Assembly: GCF_004359985.1 (NCBI RefSeq) | Contig: NZ_SMRO01000001.1 | Location: forward strand, 2,270,193 to 2,334,192 | Origin: Paraburkholderia flava | GTDB lineage: Bacteria; Pseudomonadota; Gammaproteobacteria; Burkholderiales; Burkholderiaceae | Direction: 5' to 3' | Length of the DNA stretch: 64,000 nt | Part shown: piece after piece, positions 17,493-25,262 of the stretch | Layout of the letters: the number at the start of each line of letters is the position of its first letter | Position numbering within the stretch: position 1 is the stretch's first letter | The notes under the pieces: generated by a model | What the model was told of the DNA's origin: nothing | Databases searched by the model: none | What the model saw: the letters and a program-made list of their open reading frames with translations, nothing else | Translations under genes and position numbers: made by a program

Positions 17493-18416
17493 CTACTTCG
17501 GCCACTCGTCGAGCGCATCGTTGAACAGCTCGCCGACGACCCCACGCAGCCATCCGGTGCGCGGATCGTTGTGATATTTGCGATGCCAGTGCTGCCGCAG
17601 ATCGAAGCGCGGCAAGTCGAGCGGCGGTTCGACGAGCGTGATCGACGCATGTTCCGACACGTACGCGAAGCCGATCGCGTGCGGCACCGTCGCGAGCAGA
17701 TCGGTGCGCGCGAGGATGAACGGCAGGCTCATGAAGTGCGGCGTTTCGAGTACCGCGCGACGATGAATGCGTTTCTTCTCGAGAAATTTTTCGAGCACTT
17801 CCTGACTGCGCCCTTCGGAGCGCACCACCGCATGCCCTGACGCGACGAATTGCGCGAGCGTCAACGGCGCGCCTGCAAACGGATGGTCACTGCGCATCAG
17901 ACAGATGAACCGATGCGTGAACAGACGCTGCTGAAAGAAGTTATTGCCGCCGAGGTCGGGAAAATAACCGACGGCCAGATCGATGTCTCCCGACTCCAGC
18001 CCGCGCTCGACATGCGCATGCGGCAGCGACACCGAGCGCAGATTCGCATTCGGCGCGCGCTGCGCGAACAGCTGCAACAGTCGCGGCAAAAACACGATCT
18101 CGCCGACATCGGACAGCGCGATCGAGAACGTGTGCGTGCTCGTCGCGGGATCGAACGCCTGCGCGTCGAGCATGCCTTTCTCGATGCGCACGAGTGCGTC
18201 GCGTGCGGCGGGAATCAGCGCGAGCGCGCGCGGCGTCGGCTCCATGCCGCGCGACGTTCGCACGAACAGCGGATCGTTGAAGTACTCGCGCAACCGTCCG
18301 AGCGCAGTGCTCACGCGCGGCTGGCTCACGCCGAGACGTTCGGCCGCGCGGCTCACGTTGCGCGTCTCTTCCATCGCGACGAGGTAAGGGATCAGGTTGA
18401 GATCGAGTTCGGGCAT
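17493..18416 (-). CDS. LysR-family regulator divergent from pcaIJ
   Basis: 307 residues from ATG at 18416 (first residues MPELDLNLIPYLVAMEETRN). N-terminal winged helix with VSRAAERLGVSQPRVSTALG, followed by the periplasmic-binding-like effector domain. The N-terminus resembles the NahR/NodD-like branch (LFVRTSRGMEPTPRA) rather than CatR/BenM. It is transcribed away from pcaI across a 321-bp region containing two T-N11-A dyads, so it is the likely activator of the pca operon, with beta-ketoadipate or protocatechuate as plausible effectors. PcaQ is the functional analogue elsewhere, but I cannot claim orthology. Confidence 0.87.
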   Translation of the reverse strand: MPELDLNLIPYLVAMEETRNVSRAAERLGVSQPRVSTALGRLREYFNDPLFVRTSRGMEPTPRALALIPAARDALVRIEKGMLDAQAFDPATSTHTFSIALSDVGEIVFLPRLLQLFAQRAPNANLRSVSLPHAHVERGLESGDIDLAVGYFPDLGGNNFFQQRLFTHRFICLMRSDHPFAGAPLTLAQFVASGHAVVRSEGRSQEVLEKFLEKKRIHRRAVLETPHFMSLPFILARTDLLATVPHAIGFAYVSEHASITLVEPPLDLPRFDLRQHWHRKYHNDPRTGWLRGVVGELFNDALDEWPK

Positions 18417-18603
18417 GAGCGGGGAGGGGCCGCGACAACGCGACAACGGTGTCGCGACAAGGGATAAACCGCTATGGGCAAACCGTATACACGCTAGCGC
18501 GAAAATCTCGCTTGCGGATATTGGGGAAAGCCGGGGTGGGTCGGGATGAAGCGAGACGCCGCCTTGACAGCGCGAAGCCGCCCCGACCATAATGCGGCAA
18601 AGG

Positions 18604-18636
18604 TTCGCTAAACGAATCTGTGTTCGTATTATGAAC
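18604..18636. promoter_or_regulatory. Two LysR-type T-N11-A dyads in the lysR-pcaI intergenic region
   Basis: TTCG-N5-CGAA at 18604-18616 and GTTC-N7-GAAC at 18622-18636 are both perfect inverted repeats with T-N11-A spacing. Their centres are 19 bp apart, about two helical turns. The second ends about 100 bases before pcaI. They are good recognition and activation sites for the divergent LysR protein. Confidence 0.65.
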
Positions 18637-18737
18637 TTTGTGGGCTTCGCTGCAACCGGAACCGACTCGGTATCCAATAGGCAACAGGCCATAGGCGTTC
18701 GGCAGCGCGGGCGCAGTGTCATTCAAGGACATCCGGC

Positions 18738-19439
18738 ATGATCGACAAGATTTTCGATTCCCTGCAGTCGGCGGTGGCCGACGTGCACGACGGCGCCACC
18801 GTGATGATCGGCGGATTCGGGACGGCGGGCATGCCGTCCGAACTGATCGACGCGTTGATCGCACAGGGCGCGCGCAACCTCACGATCGTCAACAACAACG
18901 CGGGCAACGGCGACATCGGCCTCGCGGCGCTGCTGAAGGCGAAGCGCGTGCGCAAGATCATCTGCTCGTTCCCGCGTCAGACCGATTCATACGTATTCGA
19001 CGCGCTGTACCGCGCCGGTGAAATCGAACTCGAACTCGTGCCGCAGGGCAATCTCGCGGAGCGGATTCGCGCGGCGGGCGCGGGCATCGGCGGTTTTTTT
19101 ACGCCGACCGGCTACGGCACGAAGCTGGCCGAAGGCAAGGAAACGCGTTTGATCGACGGCCGGCATTACGTGCTCGAGTCTCCGCTGCATGCGGATTTCG
19201 CGTTGATCAAGGCGCATCGCGGCGACCGTTGGGGCAACCTCGTCTATCGCAAGACCGCGCGCAACTTCGGGCCGATCATGGCGAGCGCGGCGAAGGTCGC
19301 GATCGCGCAGGTGTCGGAAGTGGTGCCGCTCGGCGCGCTCGACCCCGAACACATCGTTACGCCAGGCATCTTCGTGCAGCGCGTGATCGCAGTGCCGCAA
19401 GCGGCGCACGCCACGCATGACGCAACTGCAGCCGCCTGA
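18738..19439 (+). CDS. pcaI: 3-oxoadipate CoA-transferase, alpha subunit
   Basis: 233 residues. CoA-transferase family I alpha subunit with the CoA-binding signature GGFGTAGMPSELIDAL at residues 24-39 and the GFFTPTGYGT segment. With PcaJ it moves CoA from succinyl-CoA to beta-ketoadipate, the penultimate step of protocatechuate/catechol catabolism. AAGGAC lies upstream of the ATG at 18738. First gene of the pca operon, with pcaJ 16 bp downstream. Sequence alone does not rule out a 3-oxoacid transferase; the pca context decides. Confidence 0.93.
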   Translation: MIDKIFDSLQSAVADVHDGATVMIGGFGTAGMPSELIDALIAQGARNLTIVNNNAGNGDIGLAALLKAKRVRKIICSFPRQTDSYVFDALYRAGEIELELVPQGNLAERIRAAGAGIGGFFTPTGYGTKLAEGKETRLIDGRHYVLESPLHADFALIKAHRGDRWGNLVYRKTARNFGPIMASAAKVAIAQVSEVVPLGALDPEHIVTPGIFVQRVIAVPQAAHATHDATAAA

Positions 19440-19455
19440 GCCGGAGACCCATTCC

Positions 19456-20115
19456 ATGAAAAAACTGACCCGCGATGAAATGGCGCAACGTGTCGCCCAG
19501 GACATCCCCGAAGGCGCGTACGTGAATCTCGGCATCGGCGTGCCGACGCTGGTGGCGAACCATCTCGATCCGAGCAAGGAAATTTTCCTGCACAGCGAGA
19601 ACGGTCTGCTCGGCATGGGCCCCGCGCCCGCGCCCGGCGAAGAAGACGACGAGCTGATCAACGCCGGCAAGCAGCACGTCACGCTGCTCACCGGCGGCGC
19701 GTTCTTCCATCACGCGGATTCGTTCGCGATGATGCGCGGCGGCCATCTCGACTTCTGCGTGCTCGGCGCGTTCCAGGTGTCGGCGACCGGCGATCTCGCG
19801 AACTGGCACACGGGTGCGCCCGATGCGATTCCGGCGGTCGGCGGCGCGATGGATCTCGCGATCGGCGCGAAGCAGGTGTACGTGATGATGGAGCATCTGA
19901 CGAAGCAGGGCGAAAGCAAGATCGTCGCCGAATGCTCGTACCCGGTGACGGGCGTGCGCTGCGTCGATCGCATCTACACGGACCTCGCGGTGATCGACGT
20001 GACGGACAAAGGGCTCGTCGTGCGGGAGATCGTGTCGGACATCGACTTCGCCGCGCTGCAAAAGCTGACCGGCATCGCGCTGATCGACGGCACGCAGGCG
20101 GCGCGCGCCGCGTGA
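19456..20115 (+). CDS. pcaJ: 3-oxoadipate CoA-transferase, beta subunit
   Basis: 219 residues from ATG at 19456. The catalytic glutamate, which forms the glutamyl-CoA thioester, is E48 in LHSENGLLGMGP. Partner of PcaI in a heteromeric transferase. A hairpin with a T-rich tail follows the stop codon, so pcaIJ can form its own transcript. Confidence 0.93.
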   Translation: MKKLTRDEMAQRVAQDIPEGAYVNLGIGVPTLVANHLDPSKEIFLHSENGLLGMGPAPAPGEEDDELINAGKQHVTLLTGGAFFHHADSFAMMRGGHLDFCVLGAFQVSATGDLANWHTGAPDAIPAVGGAMDLAIGAKQVYVMMEHLTKQGESKIVAECSYPVTGVRCVDRIYTDLAVIDVTDKGLVVREIVSDIDFAALQKLTGIALIDGTQAARAA

Positions 20116-20121
20116 CCTGCA

Positions 20122-20160
20122 CGCGGCGTTCGGAGACAATGAGTCCGAACGCCGTGTTTT
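20122..20160 (+). terminator. Rho-independent terminator between pcaJ and pcaB
   Basis: CGGCGTTCGGA (20124-20134) pairs perfectly with TCCGAACGCCG (20144-20154) across a 9-base loop. It is followed by TGTTTTCTTTC, a T-rich tail. The stem lies between two genes of one pathway, so it may partially terminate and set a pcaIJ to pcaBDC ratio. Confidence 0.8.
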
Positions 20161-20185
20161 CTTTCGTCTTGCCGACCAAGCCACC

Positions 20186-21556
20186 ATGCTCGAAGACAGC
20201 GCCCGTCTGACCGGCCTCATCTGCGGCACGCAGCCGATGAACGACATCTGGTCGCCGCATGCGACGTTGCAGCGGATGCTCGACGTCGAAGCGGCGCTTG
20301 CGCGCGCGTCGGCCGCGCATCGCGTGATTCCGCAAACAGCGGTCGCATCGATCGAAGCCGCGTGTCACGCCGATCAACTCGATGCCGACGCGCTCGTGCG
20401 CGACGCGGCGCTCGGCGGCAACCTCGCAATTCCACTCGTCAAACAGCTCACCGCCCGCGTGCAGGCCACCGATGCGCAGGCCGCGAAATACGTGCACTGG
20501 GGCGCGACGAGCCAGGACATCATCGATACCGCGACGGTGCTGCAACTGCGCGCGACATTCGATCTGCTCGACGGCATGCTCGCGTCGACGTGCGCGTCGC
20601 TGGCGACACTCGCGACCACGCATCGCACGACGCCCGCGGTCGGCCGCACGTGGCTACAGCAAGCGCTGCCGATCACGCTCGGACTGAAATTCGCTCAATG
20701 GCTCGACGCGTTGCTGCGTCATCGCGACCGGCTCGCTGCATTGCGCGAGCGGACGCTGGTGCTGCAGTTCGGCGGCGCGGCCGGCACGCTCGCGAGTCTG
20801 CGGGACGCGGCGCCGATGGTCACGCGCTCGCTCGCACAGGGTCTCGGTCTCGCGGAACCGGCGCTGCCGTGGCACACGCAGCGCGACCGCATCGCCGATG
20901 CCGCGTCGTTCTTCGGCATGCTGATCGGCACGCTCGGCAAGATCGCACGCGACATCTCGCTGCAGATGCAGACCGAAATCGGCGAACTGGCCGAACCGGC
21001 CGCGGCCGGCAAAGGCGGTTCGTCGACGATGCCGCACAAGCGCAACCCGGTCGGCTGCGCGGCGGTGCTGACTGCCGCGACGCGTGCACCCGGCCTCGTC
21101 GCGACGGTGCTCGCCGGCATGGTGCAGGAGCACGAACGCGCACTCGGCGGTTGGCAGGCCGAATGGGACGCGCTGCCGGATCTCGCGCGGCTCGCGGGCG
21201 GTGCGCTTGCGAACATCGGACAGATCGTCGCGGGGCTCGACGTGAACCGCGAACGGCTCGCCACGAATCTCGACGCGACGCATGGACTGATTCTCGGCGA
21301 AGCGGTGATGCTCGCGCTCGGTGACCGGATCGGACGGCTCGATGCGCATCGTCGTGTCGAAGCCATATCGAAAGCGGCGGTGCGCGACGGGCAGACGCTC
21401 TTCGACGCACTGTGCGCCGACGCGGAAATCATGCAGCACCTGTCGCCGGACGAGTTGAAGCGTCTGCTCGATCCCGCTCACTGCGTCGGCTCGGCGCACG
21501 CATATGTCGATGCGGTGCTCGCGCTTCATACCGCACATCAGCCTTCAAAGGAGTAA
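20186..21556 (+). CDS. pcaB: 3-carboxy-cis,cis-muconate cycloisomerase
   Basis: 456 residues of the fumarase/aspartase superfamily with the signature loop GGSSTMPHKRNPVGC. Converts 3-carboxymuconate to 4-carboxymuconolactone in the protocatechuate branch. The second conserved region (WGATSQDIIDTATVLQLR) is typical of the PcaB branch rather than adenylosuccinate lyase. It lies 70 bp after pcaJ, beyond a terminator-like hairpin, and just ahead of pcaD. Confidence 0.93.
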   Translation: MLEDSARLTGLICGTQPMNDIWSPHATLQRMLDVEAALARASAAHRVIPQTAVASIEAACHADQLDADALVRDAALGGNLAIPLVKQLTARVQATDAQAAKYVHWGATSQDIIDTATVLQLRATFDLLDGMLASTCASLATLATTHRTTPAVGRTWLQQALPITLGLKFAQWLDALLRHRDRLAALRERTLVLQFGGAAGTLASLRDAAPMVTRSLAQGLGLAEPALPWHTQRDRIADAASFFGMLIGTLGKIARDISLQMQTEIGELAEPAAAGKGGSSTMPHKRNPVGCAAVLTAATRAPGLVATVLAGMVQEHERALGGWQAEWDALPDLARLAGGALANIGQIVAGLDVNRERLATNLDATHGLILGEAVMLALGDRIGRLDAHRRVEAISKAAVRDGQTLFDALCADAEIMQHLSPDELKRLLDPAHCVGSAHAYVDAVLALHTAHQPSKE

Positions 21557-21560
21557 CGGC

Positions 21561-22352
21561 ATGCCTTACGCCGCAGTCAACGGCACGGAGCTTCATTACC
21601 GGATCGACGGCGACCGTCACGGCAACGCGCCGTGGATCGTGCTGTCCAATTCGCTCGGCAGCGACCTGTCGCTGTGGACGCCGCAGATCGCCGCGCTCGC
21701 ACAGCGCTTTCGCGTGCTGCGTTACGACACGCGCGGCCATGGTCATTCGGAAGCGCCGCAGGGGCCGTACTCGATCGATAAATTAGCCGGCGACGTACTC
21801 GGCCTGATGGACACGCTGAAGATCGCGCGGGCGCATTTCGCGGGCGTGTCGATGGGTGGTCTCACCGGCATCGCGCTCGCCGCGCGTCACAGCGAGCGGA
21901 TCGATCGCGTCGTGCTCGCGAATACCGCCGCGCGGATCGGCTCGCCGGAAGTGTGGGTGCCGCGCGCCGCACGCGCCCGCAGCGAAGGCATGGGCGCACT
22001 TGCCGACGTCGTGCTGACCCGCTGGTTCACCGAAGCGTTCGCGGCCCGCGAACCGCGCGCGGTGGGCTTCGTGCGCGACGTGTTCGTGCATACCGACCGC
22101 GAAGGTTACGCGCTGAACTGCGAAGCGCTCGACGCAACCGATCTGCGCCCGGAAGCACCCGGCATCCGCGTGCCCGCGCTCGTGATCTCGGGCACGCACG
22201 ATCTCGCCGCGACCGCCGCTCAGGGCCGCGAACTCGCCGACGCGATTCCCGGCGCGCGCTATCTGGAACTGGACGCGTCGCACATTTCGAACATCGAGCA
22301 GGCCGATGCGTTCACCGCCGCATTGCTCGACTTCCTGACGGAGCCGCGATGA
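21561..22352 (+). CDS. pcaD: 3-oxoadipate enol-lactone hydrolase
   Basis: 263-residue alpha/beta hydrolase from ATG at 21561, with AAAGGAGT upstream. Nucleophile S97 in GVSMGG, an acid residue in ISGTHD and the histidine in DASHIS form the triad. Hydrolyses beta-ketoadipate enol-lactone to beta-ketoadipate. Starts 4 bp after pcaB, and its stop overlaps the pcaC start (ATGA). Confidence 0.94.
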   Translation: MPYAAVNGTELHYRIDGDRHGNAPWIVLSNSLGSDLSLWTPQIAALAQRFRVLRYDTRGHGHSEAPQGPYSIDKLAGDVLGLMDTLKIARAHFAGVSMGGLTGIALAARHSERIDRVVLANTAARIGSPEVWVPRAARARSEGMGALADVVLTRWFTEAFAAREPRAVGFVRDVFVHTDREGYALNCEALDATDLRPEAPGIRVPALVISGTHDLAATAAQGRELADAIPGARYLELDASHISNIEQADAFTAALLDFLTEPR

Positions 22353-22738
22353 CCGAAGACGAACGCTACGAAGCCGGGCTCGACGTGCGGCGCGCGGTGC
22401 TGGGCGATGCACACGTCGACCGATCGCTTGCGAACCGCACCGATCTGACCGAGGAATTCCAGCAGTTGATCACGCGCTACGCGTGGGGCGAAATCTGGAC
22501 GCGCGAAGGGTTACCGCGTCACACGCGCAGCCTGCTGACGATTTCGATGATGGTCGCGCTGAACCGCACCGAAGAACTCGCGCTGCATCTGCGCGCAGCG
22601 AAGAACAACGGCGTCACGCGCGACGAGATCAAGGAAGTGCTGCTGCAGACCGCGATCTACTGCGGCGTGCCAGCGGCGAATTCGGCGTTTCATCTTGCCG
22701 ACAAAGTGTTCCGCGAAGAAGACGCGGCACAGGGCTGA
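22349..22738 (+). CDS. pcaC: 4-carboxymuconolactone decarboxylase
   Basis: 129 residues from the ATG that overlaps the pcaD stop. Carboxymuconolactone-decarboxylase (AhpD-like) fold with RSLLTISMMVALNR and the QTAIYCGVPAAN segment of true PcaC. Removes CO2 from 4-carboxymuconolactone to give the enol-lactone. Separate from PcaD here, whereas some bacteria fuse the two. The protocatechuate dioxygenase genes pcaGH are not in this window. Confidence 0.94.
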   Translation: MTEDERYEAGLDVRRAVLGDAHVDRSLANRTDLTEEFQQLITRYAWGEIWTREGLPRHTRSLLTISMMVALNRTEELALHLRAAKNNGVTRDEIKEVLLQTAIYCGVPAANSAFHLADKVFREEDAAQG

Positions 22739-22755
22739 AGTTTCAGACCGCCGCG

Positions 22756-23439
22756 TTACGTCGTTGCGCCATCGACCGGCACGTTCAACAACACCGCCCG
22801 CAACACCGTCTCCTTGATCGTCTCGCGCCAGTGCGCGAGCGCTGTCTTGTCCATCAGCGTTTCGCCGAGGAACGCGCTCAGCGTGTACTGGTTCGCGTTG
22901 TAGAAGTAGCCGAGCGACGCGATCATGATGTACACGTCGCGCGCGGCGATGTGTTCGCGGAACACACCTTGTGCGCGGCCCGCGTCGAGCAGCTTCTGCA
23001 CGACCGAGATCGCGTAACCGGAAATCTCCCTTAGCTTCGACGATTTTTTCGCGTGCTTGCCCTGGTGCAGGTTCTCGCTCGACAGCAGCGTGACGAACTC
23101 CGGATGATCGAGGTAATACTGCCAGACGAATTCGACCATCTGCGACAGGCCGTGTACGGGGTCGTCGAGATCGAGATTCAGGTGGCTTTCTGCTTCGTTG
23201 AACTGCGTGTAGATCGTTTCCAGTACTTCGATGAAGAGTTGTTCCTTGCTGCCGAAGTAGTAATAAATCATTCGGTCATGGGACCGAGCGGCCTTCGAAA
23301 TGCTCTCTATGCGCCCGCTCGCATAACCCTGTTTCGCGAACACCCTAATTGCCGCTTTCAGAATCTTCGCGCGCGTGTCCTGCGCCTGTTTCGCACGGAT
23401 GCCGGTAGCACCGGGCTTGCGGACAGCGGTAGGACTCAT
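22756..23439 (-). CDS. TetR-family regulator, possibly of the nicotinate island
   Basis: About 227 residues from ATG at 23439. The N-terminal helix-turn-helix lies at roughly residues 20-65 (TRAKILKAAIRVFAKQGYAS followed by MIYYYFGSKEQLF). The C-terminal helical domain has the TetR_C shape with EFVTLLSSENLHQGKH. Same strand as, and 96 bp downstream of, the ferredoxin reductase gene, so it may be cotranscribed with it. Candidate regulator of the ferredoxin and 6-hydroxynicotinate reductase promoters in 25025-25262. Effector unknown. Confidence 0.85.
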   Translation of the reverse strand: MSPTAVRKPGATGIRAKQAQDTRAKILKAAIRVFAKQGYASGRIESISKAARSHDRMIYYYFGSKEQLFIEVLETIYTQFNEAESHLNLDLDDPVHGLSQMVEFVWQYYLDHPEFVTLLSSENLHQGKHAKKSSKLREISGYAISVVQKLLDAGRAQGVFREHIAARDVYIMIASLGYFYNANQYTLSAFLGETLMDKTALAHWRETIKETVLRAVLLNVPVDGATT

Positions 23440-23535
23440 GGACAGCCTCGCTTGAAAATCGGATGACGATAATGGTGATGGCAGCGCGCCGGCTGCATAA
23501 GAAGCGAGCGCGCTGCCATCATAACCAACCACACG

Positions 23536-24627
23536 TCAGTCGAACACTGGCGTTTCAACGCCCAGCACCTTGTGCAGCTTCGTGCTCGTCGTCGTGTACT
23601 GCATGTGGATCTTCTTGTCCGGGAAGATGTACGGCGCCGCGCCGAATGCGGCGAGCGCCGCTTCGTGGAAGCCCGACAGGATCAGTTTTTTCTTGCCCGG
23701 ATAGGTGTTGATGTCGCCGACCGCGAAGATGCCCGGCACGTTCGTCTGGAATTTTTCGGTGTCGACGCCGATCTGTTTGCGCTCGATGCCGAGTCCCCAT
23801 TGCGCGATCGGGCCCAGTTGCGGCGACAGTCCGAAGAACACCAGCAGGTGATCGAGTTCGAGCGTGCGCGTGACGCCGTCGCCGCCCGTCACCTTGAGCC
23901 GGTGCAGCGCATCGCCGCGATCCTCGAAACCGTTGACCTGGCCGATCAGGCATTGCATCGACATCTCGTCGCACAGCGCGCGCATCTTCGCGACCGACGC
24001 CGGCGCCGCGCGGAAATCGTCGCGGCGGTGCACGAGCACGACGCTCTGCGCGACGTCGACGAGATTGAGCGCCCAGTCGAGCGCCGAATCGCCGCCGCCG
24101 CAGATCACGATGTCCTTGTCGCGAAAGAGTTCCGGGTCGCGTACCCGGTAGAACAGTTGCCGCCCATGATGCCGGTCGATGCCGGCGACCTTCAGCGTAC
24201 GCGGCTGGAACGAGCCGACGCCGGCGGCGATGAAGATCGTCTTCGCGATGAATTCGGTGTTGCGGCTCGTCCGTACGAAGAAGCGGCCGTCGTCGAGTCG
24301 TTCGACGATCTGCACTTCCTGGCTCAGGTGAAACGTCGCGCCGAACGGCTCGATCTGTTTCATCAGGTTGTCGGCGAGTTCCTGGCCGGTGCACATCGGC
24401 ACGGCGGGAATATCGTAGATCGGTTTGTCGGGGTACAGCTCGACGCATTGCCCACCGACGACGGGCAGCGAATCGATCACATGTGCGCGGATTTCCAATA
24501 GGCCCAGCTCGAACACCTGGAAGAGGCCGACCGGCCCGGCACCGACGATCAATGCGTCGGTCTCGATGGGCGTTGGCGGTTCGGCGGGGGTGACGTGCTG
24601 GGTCGGACGGTCGGCGACCTCGTTCAT
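23536..24627 (-). CDS. Ferredoxin/flavodoxin-NADP+ reductase, thioredoxin-reductase-like type
   Basis: 363 residues from ATG at 24627, with GCAGGAGA upstream. FAD-binding GAGPVG at residues 29-34 and NADPH-binding [10 protein letters not shown] near 176-185; the CxxC of true thioredoxin reductases is absent, as expected for type II ferredoxin-NADP+ reductases (YumC-like). It lies directly behind the ferredoxin gene and divergent from the 6-hydroxynicotinate reductase gene. The arrangement suggests NADPH to ferredoxin to reductase electron flow for nicotinate catabolism, although such a pair could also be a general housekeeping donor. Confidence 0.9.
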   Translation of the reverse strand: MNEVADRPTQHVTPAEPPTPIETDALIVGAGPVGLFQVFELGLLEIRAHVIDSLPVVGGQCVELYPDKPIYDIPAVPMCTGQELADNLMKQIEPFGATFHLSQEVQIVERLDDGRFFVRTSRNTEFIAKTIFIAAGVGSFQPRTLKVAGIDRHHGRQLFYRVRDPELFRDKDIVICGGGDSALDWALNLVDVAQSVVLVHRRDDFRAAPASVAKMRALCDEMSMQCLIGQVNGFEDRGDALHRLKVTGGDGVTRTLELDHLLVFFGLSPQLGPIAQWGLGIERKQIGVDTEKFQTNVPGIFAVGDINTYPGKKKLILSGFHEAALAAFGAAPYIFPDKKIHMQYTTTSTKLHKVLGVETPVFD

Positions 24628-24700
24628 GGGGTTCTCCTGCTTCGGATTTCAGATGAGTGGAAGGAACGACAGCGGTACAGCGATGCGTCGCTCGCCCGGC

Positions 24701-25024
24701 TCAGCGCTCGAGCAGCGACAGCTTGCCGGTCACGTCCTTCCACGCATCGGCGTCGGGCAACGGCGGCCCGGCTTTCGTCAGCGTAGGGAACACGACGGCG
24801 AGTTCGGCATTCAGCCCGACGAAAGCTTCCTGACCGGCAGGCAGATCGTCTTCGGCGTAAATTGCATTGACGGGGCACTCCGGAATGCACACCGCACAGT
24901 CGATGCATTCGTCGGGGTCGATCACGAGCATGTTGGGTCCGGCATGAAAGCAGTCCACCGGACAGACATCGACGCAATCGGTATAGCGGCAGCGGATGCA
25001 GGCTTCGGTCACGACATGAGTCAT
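24701..25024 (-). CDS. fdxA: 7Fe/8Fe ferredoxin, FdxA type
   Basis: 107 residues with two cluster motifs: C9, C17, C21 (with extra C12 and C25) for a 3Fe-4S site and C40-x2-C43-x2-C46-x3-C50-P for a 4Fe-4S site. The C-terminal extension ending GKLSLLER is typical of Azotobacter-FdI-like ferredoxins. First gene of the leftward unit with the ferredoxin reductase. Likely low-potential electron carrier for the divergent 6-hydroxynicotinate reductase. Confidence 0.93.
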   Translation of the reverse strand: MTHVVTEACIRCRYTDCVDVCPVDCFHAGPNMLVIDPDECIDCAVCIPECPVNAIYAEDDLPAGQEAFVGLNAELAVVFPTLTKAGPPLPDADAWKDVTGKLSLLER

Positions 25025-25262
25025 GGCAAGACTCCTTCGACAGGGTGCTGAGCGCGTGAAATGGCGCGGCGCAGCATTGGCGCGTGTAGGGGAAAAGACG
25101 TTGCGCAGTCTATTTTGATCGAGTAGATTTCAATCAAGTTTGGTGTAGCGGATACTACACGAATGGTAAGTGACCGCAACATTTTTCAAAATTGAAAATG
25201 CGGCGTGTCATAGAAAAGTGCCATGAAACAAGGTACTTTTTCGCCACGCAGGACCTGATGTA
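25025..25262. promoter_or_regulatory. Divergent promoter region fdxA / 6-hydroxynicotinate reductase with three dyads
   Basis: A 238-bp AT-richer region between divergent units. GTGTAG-N6-CTACAC is a perfect dyad at 25143-25160. TTTTCAA-AA-TTGAAAA is a perfect 16-bp dyad at 25183-25198. TTGAT and ATCAA form a wider pair at 25115-25137. Any of these could be the operator of the TetR protein at 22756-23439. No lux or FadR-type site seen. Confidence 0.6.

Noticed and set aside
17493..18416. Naming the LysR regulator pcaQ
   Set aside because: Position fits, but the N-terminal sequence looks closer to the NahR/NodD-like branch; orthology cannot be shown without a tree.
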